A stretch of DNA of 12,029 nt from Holosporaceae bacterium (lineage in GTDB: Bacteria > Pseudomonadota > Alphaproteobacteria > UBA3830), in contig JAISCG010000045.1 in the NCBI GenBank assembly GCA_031265715.1, positions 1-12,029 on the forward strand, written 5' to 3'. Within the stretch, counting starts at the first letter, position 1. Each line of letters opens with the position of its first letter. The position numbers were made by a program, and so were the translations under genes. The notes below the pieces were generated by a model. That model did no database searches, was not told the DNA's origin, and saw only the letters and a list, made by a program, of their open reading frames with translations. Below are positions 1 to 6,094 of the stretch, in pieces.

Positions 1-93
1 TAATAATACTATCTTTTCTAAGAGAACTCCGATTTGTCGCCTAAGCTCGGCGTTTTCTGCTTTTAGCAATTCATTGCAGGTTACTTCTTCCAT
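1..93 (-). CDS. Possible IS66-type transposase, N-terminal fragment (runs off left edge)
   Basis: An open frame begins with ATG at 93 and runs off the window after 31 codons. The visible protein is a charged heptad-like helix: MEEVTCNELLKAENAELR followed by an Ile/Leu-rich stretch ending VLL. This leucine-zipper style, with 'AENAELRRQI', is typical of the extreme N-terminus of IS66-family TnpC transposases, which then continue into an 'NSSNSSKPPSSD'-like segment that lies outside the window. The family call is therefore a resemblance only; another coiled-coil protein is possible. No inverted repeat or TnpB gene is visible. Upstream (positions 94-144) there is a weak promoter-like TTGTGA / TATAGA pair on this strand and no convincing ribosome site. 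Confidence 0.4.
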   Translation of the reverse strand, partial: MEEVTCNELLKAENAELRRQIGVLLEKIVLL

Positions 94-144
94 CTATCCA
101 AACACTTTTACTTCTATAATCTATACTCTATGTATCACAATCCT

Positions 145-366
145 CTAATTTTGTATGCGAAATTTTCGGCTGGCTGAGTAGTAACGAATAATCGCCTTGC
201 GGCAATCAATATTTGATTCAATTTCCTTCGTTTTTTCCTCCAGATCCTTTTGTCGTTGCAGGATTTCTTCGCTTGAAAACGATTCCCTCGCCAAATCAGG
301 CAGATCCGGAGCTTTGTACTCCGAGCAGGCCGACAGCAGCAGCATCATCGCAGAAATTTTTCGCAT
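145..366 (-). CDS. Small predicted lipoprotein, 73 aa, function unknown
   Basis: The protein starts with a short lipoprotein signal, MRKISAMMLLLSAC, with lipobox L11-S12-A13-C14. Lipidation at Cys14 is expected and would anchor it in the inner or outer membrane. Residues about 33-56 are a highly charged helix (EEILQRQKDLEEKTKEIE) likely to form a coiled coil, and the C-terminus is basic. I do not recognise a family. I chose the ATG at 366 because it forms a TGATG stop/start overlap with the potF-like gene; a GTG one codon earlier (369) would give a 4-nt GTGA overlap instead. The coupling to the binding-protein gene suggests an accessory envelope role, but that is inference from position only. 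Confidence 0.7.
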   Translation of the reverse strand: MRKISAMMLLLSACSEYKAPDLPDLARESFSSEEILQRQKDLEEKTKEIESNIDCRKAIIRYYSASRKFRIQN

Positions 367-1514
367 CACCCGTCCATCGATTTAATTTTTGTCAGTAATC
401 TTGTTTTCAGTGATTCTATTTTCGACGGAAGAGGTTTCTCTATGTAGCATTTTTTGCGAACGTCGGCACTCGGATATATGTCCGTGTTGCCGATCAAATC
501 CGCGTCGACATAGGGCGCGGCCTTCACGACGGCGTTGGCTCGTGAGGTAATGTTTGTGACTTCGGCTATCACCGCCGGGTGAAACAGAAATTTCAAAAAT
601 GCGTAAATATTATTGATATGTCGCGCTTTCAGCGGAATTGCGGCAACATCTATCCACAGAGACGCCCCTTCCTTCGGAGAGAAAAATTTTATATTCGGAT
701 TTTTTGTATCGCGCTGAACTTTTAAAACATCTCCGGAAGTTGCAAAAGTAACGCAGGCGTTGCCGGATGCGAGATCCTCAAACCCGAAAGATGTAAATTT
801 CGATATATACGGGCGAATTTTTTTCAGATGCTCGGCGGCTTTTTTTATATCATCCTCATTTTCCGTTTCCGGATCCAGTCCCAGATAGGCCAAAACGGCC
901 GGGAACATTTCATCCGGAGATTCATAGAATGAAATCCTGTATTTGCTGAGTTTTTTCGCATTTTCAGGATCGAACACCAGGGCAAAAGTATCCCGGGGAA
1001 AATCTCCGAGCACTTGTCGCAGAATTTCATCGTTTGCACCTATGCCGGATATTCCGAATTGAAAAGGAACGGCGTGTTTGTTCTCCGGGTCGTACTCCGC
1101 GAGTCTGTCGAGGACGTCTTTGTCGAAGACCGACATATCTATGCGACTCTTATCAAATTCCTTGTAAATTCCGGCCTTCAATTGTCGGGAAAAATTAGGC
1201 CACGCCGTCGGAAATACAACGTCGTATTTTATTCCGCCGGCCAGCAATTTCGCCTCCAGGATTTCGTTGGAATCGAATATATCCACCACGACCTTCACCC
1301 CGGTTATTTCTTCGAATAACTCGATCAGTTCATGGGGAATGTAGTCCATCCCTATGATGATATACAGCTGTTTTTCCTCATCAAACGGTCCAAACTGTTC
1401 CCCGGACAGCATTTCGTACAGCCGGGAATTTTCGACGTTTTCTTTGCTGCTTTTTTCAAAAAGAAAGGCGTACAATATGCAGAAAAATAATATTGCCGCC
1501 GCACACCTCTTCAT
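366..1514 (-). CDS. potF: Polyamine ABC transporter substrate-binding protein, PotF-like
   Basis: This is an extracytoplasmic binding protein of the PotD/PotF family, 382 aa against about 370 for E. coli PotF. It would deliver putrescine or a related amine to the PotH/PotI permeases. An N-terminal hydrophobic segment (about residues 4-19) has no clean signal peptidase site, so the protein may stay membrane-anchored. PotF-like blocks run in order: DYIP (57-60), DIFDSNEILEAKLLAG (78-93), DVVFPTAW (98-105), GISGIGAN (154-161), SGDV (260-263), LWIDVAAIP (287-294ish) and IYPSADVR (346-353). By eye alignment the acidic ligand residues survive (D57, D262, D289), but the two tryptophans that sandwich putrescine in E. 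coli PotF (Trp37, Trp244) align to G55 and T259. The ligand may thus differ. Its ATG overlaps the pssA stop by 4 nt. The ribosome-site-like AAGGA is almost touching the start, so translation probably depends on coupling. Confidence 0.88.
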   Translation of the reverse strand: MKRCAAAILFFCILYAFLFEKSSKENVENSRLYEMLSGEQFGPFDEEKQLYIIIGMDYIPHELIELFEEITGVKVVVDIFDSNEILEAKLLAGGIKYDVVFPTAWPNFSRQLKAGIYKEFDKSRIDMSVFDKDVLDRLAEYDPENKHAVPFQFGISGIGANDEILRQVLGDFPRDTFALVFDPENAKKLSKYRISFYESPDEMFPAVLAYLGLDPETENEDDIKKAAEHLKKIRPYISKFTSFGFEDLASGNACVTFATSGDVLKVQRDTKNPNIKFFSPKEGASLWIDVAAIPLKARHINNIYAFLKFLFHPAVIAEVTNITSRANAVVKAAPYVDADLIGNTDIYPSADVRKKCYIEKPLPSKIESLKTRLLTKIKSMDG

Positions 1515-2347
1515 TCCTTCAACTCGAGAGGCGCCTCCAACAACATCGCTTCCTCTTCTTCAGCTCTCTTTTTTCGGGAATAGACGCAGGCCCCGTAGGG
1601 AATGGAGATCAGGTATATAGTTACCGCGGATGCAAGTGTCAACCACACGTCGGTTACCAAACAAATGACAAACAGGGCGGTGGCAGCAATAATCGCGATC
1701 TGCGAAGACTTATTATTACTCACCTCCGCCATTTTTGATGAAAAAGTTCTGACGGAGCTGATCATTAAAATTCCGGACCCCAGCAGACAGAACGCCATAA
1801 ATTTCGACGCCAGAAATATGGAATTATTTGTAAAAAAGAAAAGAATCATCGGGAAAAGAGCCAAAATCGCCCCGGCCGGCGCCGGCACTCCCTTAAAAAA
1901 TTTTTTCTCCCAGGCAGGTTTCGTATCATCGGACAGAAGCTCGCTGTTAAATCTCGCCAACCTCAGAGCACAACAAACCGTGAAAAACATGCATATCCCC
2001 CAGCCTGCGTTTTCCAGCAGATACACGGATTGCAGAAATAAAATAATCGCCGGAGCCACTCCGAAACAAACCAAATCAGACAGGGAATCCAGCTGAGCTC
2101 CGAACTGCGAAGACTGACCAAACAGCCTTGCCACTTTTCCGTCGAGAGCATCCAGCAGCGCCGAAACAAAAATGCAGAGCACGGCCATTTCCGGTTTTTG
2201 AAACAATGCAAAGCGAATGGAAGTCAGCCCCACGCAAAACGCTGAAATCGTAACCATTCCCGGCAGAAATCGAACAAAAACGGGACTCTTCTTCTGAAAA
2301 CCGAATTCCCCGCTTTCAACTCCGGATTCGCAAACATTTTCCCTCAT
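1511..2347 (-). CDS. pssA: CDP-diacylglycerol-serine O-phosphatidyltransferase (phosphatidylserine synthase)
   Basis: An integral membrane enzyme that transfers phosphatidyl from CDP-diacylglycerol to L-serine, giving phosphatidylserine and CMP, the first committed step to phosphatidylethanolamine. The CDP-alcohol phosphatidyltransferase signature DG-x2-AR-x8-G-x3-D-x3-D is complete: D69-G70, A73-R74, G83, D87 and D91. The rest is a series of hydrophobic helices (about 27-50, 52-65, 92-125, 150-200, 210-250) ending in a charged, Glu-rich tail. Length (278 aa) suits the membrane-type PssA II class rather than the E. coli soluble PssA. The ATG overlaps the psd stop by 4 nt and the stop overlaps the potF-like start by 4 nt, so the three are one translation-coupled unit. 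The psd-pssA pairing is common in alphaproteobacteria. Confidence 0.93.
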   Translation of the reverse strand: MRENVCESGVESGEFGFQKKSPVFVRFLPGMVTISAFCVGLTSIRFALFQKPEMAVLCIFVSALLDALDGKVARLFGQSSQFGAQLDSLSDLVCFGVAPAIILFLQSVYLLENAGWGICMFFTVCCALRLARFNSELLSDDTKPAWEKKFFKGVPAPAGAILALFPMILFFFTNNSIFLASKFMAFCLLGSGILMISSVRTFSSKMAEVSNNKSSQIAIIAATALFVICLVTDVWLTLASAVTIYLISIPYGACVYSRKKRAEEEEAMLLEAPLELKE

Positions 2348-3006
2348 TCACCGATCTCCTTCCTGCTAAAATCTGTTAAAACAGTTTCCCCTGCAACGGT
2401 AATCTGCCCCTCTTCCACCAGTATATCAGAATCTTTCGGCAAATAAACATCCACTCTGCTGCCGAATCTTATGATTCCTATGCGTTGCCCGAGTTCCAGT
2501 TCCTGCCCCTCCGTGACGTCGCAGCGGATTCTTCTGGCAAGAAGCCCGGCGATCTGCACAAACACCACCCGATTATCCTCCGGGGTGCGCATAAAAGTGG
2601 CTCGCCTCTCGTTATATTCACTCGCTTTGTCGAGGGTTACGTTGAAAAATCTGCCGGGAATGTAGAGCATTCGCTCGATCACGCCGGTAACCGGGGCACG
2701 ATTCACATGAACATTGAACACACTCATAAAAATACTGATTTTTTTCCACTCTCCGTACAACCCGAGCTCTTCGGCCGGAACGCCCGTTGTGATTTTCAGT
2801 ACTATTCCGTCGGCGGGACTTATGACAACGGATTTTTTGGAAGGATGAACTCTTTCGGGATCGCGAAAAAAAGCCAAACACCCCGCAGTCATCAGAAAAC
2901 CAAGCCACCCCATGTTCGTTCCCAGACTCCCCATAAGCACTGCAACTATAAAAATAACAAAAGCAATTCTGCATCCGTCTTTATCAAACGGTAACTTGAC
3001 GTCCAT
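2344..3006 (-). CDS. psd: Phosphatidylserine decarboxylase proenzyme, short (PSD-A) type
   Basis: Decarboxylates phosphatidylserine to phosphatidylethanolamine at the inner membrane, using the product of the next gene, pssA. At 220 aa it matches the short PSD-A class. One or two N-terminal membrane segments (about 13-46) are followed by the SPADG motif (63-67), MSVFNVHVNRAP (94-105), and FGSRVD (181-186). In this family the chain self-cleaves between G182 and S183 and the serine becomes the pyruvoyl cofactor of the small alpha chain; both residues are present. Start ATG at 3006 has an AGGAG site at 3017-3021 (10 nt spacing), which overlaps the stop of the 32-residue ORF upstream. Nothing appears missing or truncated. 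Confidence 0.94.
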   Translation of the reverse strand: MDVKLPFDKDGCRIAFVIFIVAVLMGSLGTNMGWLGFLMTAGCLAFFRDPERVHPSKKSVVISPADGIVLKITTGVPAEELGLYGEWKKISIFMSVFNVHVNRAPVTGVIERMLYIPGRFFNVTLDKASEYNERRATFMRTPEDNRVVFVQIAGLLARRIRCDVTEGQELELGQRIGIIRFGSRVDVYLPKDSDILVEEGQITVAGETVLTDFSRKEIGE

Positions 3007-3019
3007 AAATTCGTAACTC

Positions 3020-3118
3020 CTAAAATTTAATTCGGGACGTATTATATTTCTTTTCTTTTAATAATTCAATTTCCGGTTCGGACAAGCTGTCGGCATAATG
3101 CAAAAACGGTGTTTTCAT
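3020..3118 (-). CDS. Small ORF, 32 aa, first gene of the psd operon, unknown
   Basis: A 33-codon frame from ATG at 3118 to TAG at 3020. The product starts MKTPFLHYADSLSEPEIELL and ends in a basic tail (KEKKYNTSRIKF). It has no membrane segment and no family I recognise. The reasons to call it are an excellent ribosome site (AAGGAGA, 3128-3134, 9 nt before the ATG) and its position as the first gene of the operon, its stop overlapping the ribosome site of psd. It could be a real microprotein or a leader whose translation controls access to the psd ribosome site. The peptide has no run of identical amino acids, so classic attenuation is not evident. Confidence 0.55.
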   Translation of the reverse strand: MKTPFLHYADSLSEPEIELLKEKKYNTSRIKF

Positions 3119-3127
3119 TTTAAAAAA

Positions 3128-3134
3128 TCTCCTT
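3128..3134 (-). promoter_or_regulatory. Strong ribosome binding site for the 32-aa ORF
   Basis: On the minus strand this reads AAGGAGA, a near-complete Shine-Dalgarno sequence, with 9 nt to the ATG at 3118. It is the strongest ribosome site of the minus-strand operon and is the main evidence that the small ORF is translated. Confidence 0.6.
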
Positions 3135-3183
3135 CAAATTTGCTTTTTATTAACTTCTTTATGGTTACATAGATTGTGGTGTT

Positions 3184-4128
3184 ATGGAGAGAGCGGTGGC
3201 TAATTATTCCGGAGACAACGAAGAAGAAAAAGGCTTTTTCAACAAAAACAAACTCGTATCGCTTATGATAATTGTTTCGTGCGTACTCTTCGTATTTGTT
3301 TTTTTTGTGGAAAAAACCAAGATTTTTGTGGAAATGGTTCCTACGTTGCGCGGAGAAGTCTCTCTGGAGAACGGATTTTCCATCACAACCATAAATAACC
3401 GATATCCGATTCTGATAAAAAAAGACGATCCGATCGTGGGAAACCGACTCAGATTTTCCGGTGATATAAAATCGCTTTTTTCCGAGGTATCGATTTTTTT
3501 GGCGCCGCGCAGCGGAGTCATCGTCGAAGTGGGATCTCATTTCGGATACAACGTCATAAATATCGCGAAAAAACTGGGAGAATCAAGCAAATATTACGCG
3601 TTTGAGCCCAATGCGGGCGTATTTTCGTGCCTGAAAAAAAGCGTTTTTCTGAATGATATCGAAAAAGTTGTGATTCTGAGAAGTACGGCGCTTTCCGATT
3701 CGGAGACCTCTATTCCCATAGAGGATTGTCTGTCGATGTCGTCGGAATCAAGCACTTCCCGTGCAAAGCCCCGCATGATCGTCGTGGGATCCTCCACCGT
3801 GGATAAGGAGCTGGAAAATGAGCCGACTCCGGTATCTCTGTTACTGATAGACGTTCCGGGGAGTGAGTTTTCCGTGATCAAAGGGGCGCAGAAAATCATC
3901 GAAAATTCGCAGGATATAAAAATAGTTATGTCCTTTGATCGCGAAAATTCCATAAAAAATTCCGACATCGGATTTGAGCTGCAAAGATTGAAAAACCTCG
4001 GTTTCAACTTTTATCTGATAAGCAGTTTTGAAAAATTCAGGATGATCAGCGCTGAGGAAATTATGTCCGAGGACGATGGGGTTTTGGTGATGACGAGAAA
4101 CAAAAATTTTAACCTGAGCAGTTTTTAA
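3184..4128 (+). CDS. Membrane-anchored FkbM-family methyltransferase
   Basis: A SAM-dependent methyltransferase of the FkbM family, which commonly O-methylates sugars or glycans; the substrate here is unknown. Residues 1-23 are polar and charged, 24-42 form one membrane helix flanked by lysines on the N-side, and the catalytic domain follows (about 95-305). By the positive-inside rule the domain would face the periplasm, unusual for a SAM-using enzyme. SAM motif I is GVIVEVGSHFGYN (111-123), where most FkbM proteins have D-x-G-A-N-x-G; motif II is YYAFEPNAG (137-145); LLLIDVPGSEFSVIKGA (219-235) matches the family's K/L-IDV-EG-E-VLKGA block. So the fold is intact but motif residues are altered. 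Start: the ATG at 3184 lacks a ribosome site; the in-frame GTG at 3196, with GGAGAG at 3186-3191, is a good alternative. It is divergent from the psd operon and 17 nt before the next gene. Confidence 0.8.
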   Translation: MERAVANYSGDNEEEKGFFNKNKLVSLMIIVSCVLFVFVFFVEKTKIFVEMVPTLRGEVSLENGFSITTINNRYPILIKKDDPIVGNRLRFSGDIKSLFSEVSIFLAPRSGVIVEVGSHFGYNVINIAKKLGESSKYYAFEPNAGVFSCLKKSVFLNDIEKVVILRSTALSDSETSIPIEDCLSMSSESSTSRAKPRMIVVGSSTVDKELENEPTPVSLLLIDVPGSEFSVIKGAQKIIENSQDIKIVMSFDRENSIKNSDIGFELQRLKNLGFNFYLISSFEKFRMISAEEIMSEDDGVLVMTRNKNFNLSSF

Positions 4129-4145
4129 TGTAGTGGAGGTGGAGA

Positions 4146-4937
4146 ATGAAAAAGTATACTTTACTGTTAGTGTGTGCGCTATTTTGTTCGGCGGAAGTCG
4201 GAGCAATCGGCGATCCGAGTGAAGATGCCGACGATGTAGCGGCCGATCTTTCCGAGGAAGCATCAAAACCTGCAGTTCCGGCCGTTAATTCAGATGAAAC
4301 AGACGCATTTTTGGATGCGCTTTTAGCTATGCTCGTTGAAGGGGCGGAAAGAGATCCGGTAAATAATCTGCCGCTTTTAATTCAATTTGTAAAATTTTTG
4401 GCACTATCAAATGTCGAACATTTGGATTCCAGGTATATTAGAGCGGTTATCGTAATCATCAGCAGTCACCTGTCCGGGTTGCCCAACGGTGATTTCAAAA
4501 AATTGCTTCAAAATTTGCGCGACATCCTATCGAAACTGGTTACATGCAAAGCCTCAGCTTTGAACGAAATAGAATCCGGAAAGGCAAGCAAAGAACATCC
4601 GTTCTCAGAATTGGGAGATCCTCTGCTGGCCATGGTATTTGCAATGTCCGAGTACGTCAACCCGGAGCGTTTGGAGAAACTTGTACATTTTTGCCGAAAC
4701 GTTTGCGGCGAATTAAAAGATGATAACTCGAAGGAAGTTCGGGATTCCGTGAGTAAATTAAATAAAATATCATCGGCTTTGGAAGATTTGGTAAATTGCG
4801 TAAATAATCTGAGAGAGCAGAGAGACAGAGTGGAAGAAGCGATTAACAAGGGAATCACGCTTGATAAATATCCGGATATGGATAATTTGAAAAAAGCTGC
4901 CGAAGCCACGGATAATTCCGTTAAAACGAAAAAATAA
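4146..4937 (+). CDS. Secreted protein of unknown function, 263 aa
   Basis: I do not recognise a family. A clear Sec signal (MKKYTLLLVCALFCSAEVGA) with probable cleavage after VGA (residue 20) means it is exported. A very acidic, low-complexity linker follows (about 22-52, rich in Asp, Glu and Ala), then an apparently all-helical body with Leu-rich segments (54-72, 76-88, 101-135) and a charged coiled-coil-like C-terminal third (190-255). Four cysteines lie in the mature part (in VTCKAS, HFCRNVCGEL and VNCVNN), so disulfides are possible. The ribosome site GGAGG (4135-4139) sits 6 nt before the ATG. It lies 17 nt after the methyltransferase gene and is probably co-transcribed with it. The acidic linker plus helical body resembles exported effectors or surface proteins in general style only. 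Confidence 0.8.
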   Translation: MKKYTLLLVCALFCSAEVGAIGDPSEDADDVAADLSEEASKPAVPAVNSDETDAFLDALLAMLVEGAERDPVNNLPLLIQFVKFLALSNVEHLDSRYIRAVIVIISSHLSGLPNGDFKKLLQNLRDILSKLVTCKASALNEIESGKASKEHPFSELGDPLLAMVFAMSEYVNPERLEKLVHFCRNVCGELKDDNSKEVRDSVSKLNKISSALEDLVNCVNNLREQRDRVEEAINKGITLDKYPDMDNLKKAAEATDNSVKTKK

Positions 4938-4945
4938 AATCCGAA

Positions 4946-5043
4946 CGTCATTACCGGGAGTGAAACGACGCGGCAATCCGGATTTTAAATTTGCTTGAAT
5001 TTTAGTCACGAATTACTTCGTCGCGTTGCTTTTCGCAATGACG
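4946..5043. repeat. Imperfect inverted-repeat intergenic element (CGTCATT...AATGACG ends)
   Basis: The two ends are inverted copies: CGTCATT at 4946-4952 and AATGACG at 5037-5043. Inside them the arms continue to match imperfectly over about 38 nt (left about 4946-4984, right about 5005-5043), sharing CGACG, the AAT and the CG blocks, with a roughly 20-nt AT-rich centre. It would fold into a long hairpin in RNA or cruciform in DNA. The ends resemble short palindromic elements with CGTCATTGCGA termini that I recall being scattered between genes in several bacterial genomes including intracellular alphaproteobacteria. Only one copy is in this window, so dispersal is inferred. It follows the stop of the secreted-protein gene and could also end its transcript. 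Confidence 0.6.
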
Positions 5044-5152
5044 AGATGAAACGCTCAGTCAAATGCGTCGGGTGGCAAGGCTGCATCGTTTTAATATTTT
5101 GATTTATCTGATCGATATAGTAGACTTGCCGAAGGTTTATTCGGTTTTTCAG

Positions 5153-6091
5153 ATGATGTACAGAATAGAAGAAAAAGTTATCGCTGTTCTTTTAAAAATA
5201 GCGAAAAAGGTCAGCGGCCACGATTTGATCATATCAATCCCGGCTGTTTGGATTTTTCTTTTTTTTATCTGTCCGTGTCTCATTCTGATACAAATAAGTT
5301 TTTCCGAAAGCATTATTTCTTCGCCGCCGTACACTTCCATTGTTGATTGGATTTCCGGGAATATTTTACAGGTTCGACTGAATCTCTGGAATTACATGGT
5401 TCTTCTAACGGATGAAATGTACAGACAGGGACTTTTTACCTCTCTTTTGATCGCAGCGACTTCGACATTTTGTTGTTTGCTGATCGGATTTCCGATGGCC
5501 TATGCAATTGCCAGAACATCCGAAAAATATCGAAATATTTTGCTGATGCTGGTGGTTCTTCCGTTTTGGACATCGTTTTTGATAAGGGTTTATGCCTGGA
5601 TTATGCTGCTCAGTCCCTGCGGTTTTGTAAATAATATGCTGATAAAATTTCAGCTGATCGATGCTCCGCTGCCGTTGATGAATAATTCGTTTGCCGCTTG
5701 TATCGGGATTATCTACGCCTATCTTCCGTTTATGATTTTTCCCCTGTACAGCGCCGTTGAAAAAATCGATTATTCGCTGATTGAAGCCGCCTATGATCTG
5801 GGGAGCTCGCCTGCGACCGCTTTTTTCTCGATAGTGGTTCCGCTTTCCGCTCCCGGAATATACGCGGGATCTGCGCTGGTATTTGTTCCGGCAATCGGCG
5901 AGTTCGTTATTCCGGAATTGTTGGGAGGAGCGCAAACTTTAACCATAGGTCGTCTTGTTTGGAACGAGTTTTTCGGAAATATGTCCTGGCCGACAGCGGC
6001 GTCTTTGTCGATAATGCTGCTGGTATTCGTGGTGTTGCCCATAATTTTTGCTCAAAAACGCAGGGAACTGAGATTATTGTCGAGAGATTAG
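5153..6091 (+). CDS. potH: Putrescine-type ABC transporter permease, PotH-like
   Basis: One of two membrane permeases of a polyamine ABC importer; it pairs with PotI and docks the ATPase. It closely follows E. coli PotH: PPYT before the first periplasmic loop, TSLLIAATSTFCCLLIGFP, LPFWTSFLIRVYAW, IIYAYLPFM, and near the end FVPAIGEFVIPELLGG. The ATPase-docking EAA loop is EAAYDLGSSP at 211-220, continuing to IVVPL. Six membrane spans are expected. I chose the tandem ATG at 5153/5156 (312 or 311 aa) because it matches PotH length (317 aa) and places the first helix correctly. The frame is open back to an ATG at 5063, which would add 30 unlikely residues just after the repeat element. No good ribosome site precedes 5153 (GAAGG lies 17 nt away), so the start is uncertain. 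Confidence 0.92.
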   Translation: MMYRIEEKVIAVLLKIAKKVSGHDLIISIPAVWIFLFFICPCLILIQISFSESIISSPPYTSIVDWISGNILQVRLNLWNYMVLLTDEMYRQGLFTSLLIAATSTFCCLLIGFPMAYAIARTSEKYRNILLMLVVLPFWTSFLIRVYAWIMLLSPCGFVNNMLIKFQLIDAPLPLMNNSFAACIGIIYAYLPFMIFPLYSAVEKIDYSLIEAAYDLGSSPATAFFSIVVPLSAPGIYAGSALVFVPAIGEFVIPELLGGAQTLTIGRLVWNEFFGNMSWPTAASLSIMLLVFVVLPIIFAQKRRELRLLSRD

Positions 6092-6094
6092 AGA

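Noticed and set aside
651..662. DnaA-box-like CTATCCACA
   Set aside because: One mismatch from consensus, isolated, and inside the potF-like coding sequence.
1602..2096. 164-codon plus-strand frame opposite pssA
   Set aside because: pssA on the other strand has a complete CDP-alcohol phosphatidyltransferase signature and operon overlaps; the plus-strand frame is a shadow.
3119..3183. Divergent promoters between the psd operon and the FkbM gene
   Set aside because: Promoters must lie about here, but no -35/-10 pair on either strand was good enough to mark a position.
5063..5152. Longer form of potH starting right after the palindromic element
   Set aside because: It adds 30 residues absent from PotH proteins; the length and first membrane helix fit the ATG pair at 5153/5156. 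No ribosome site supports either, so the choice is not certain.
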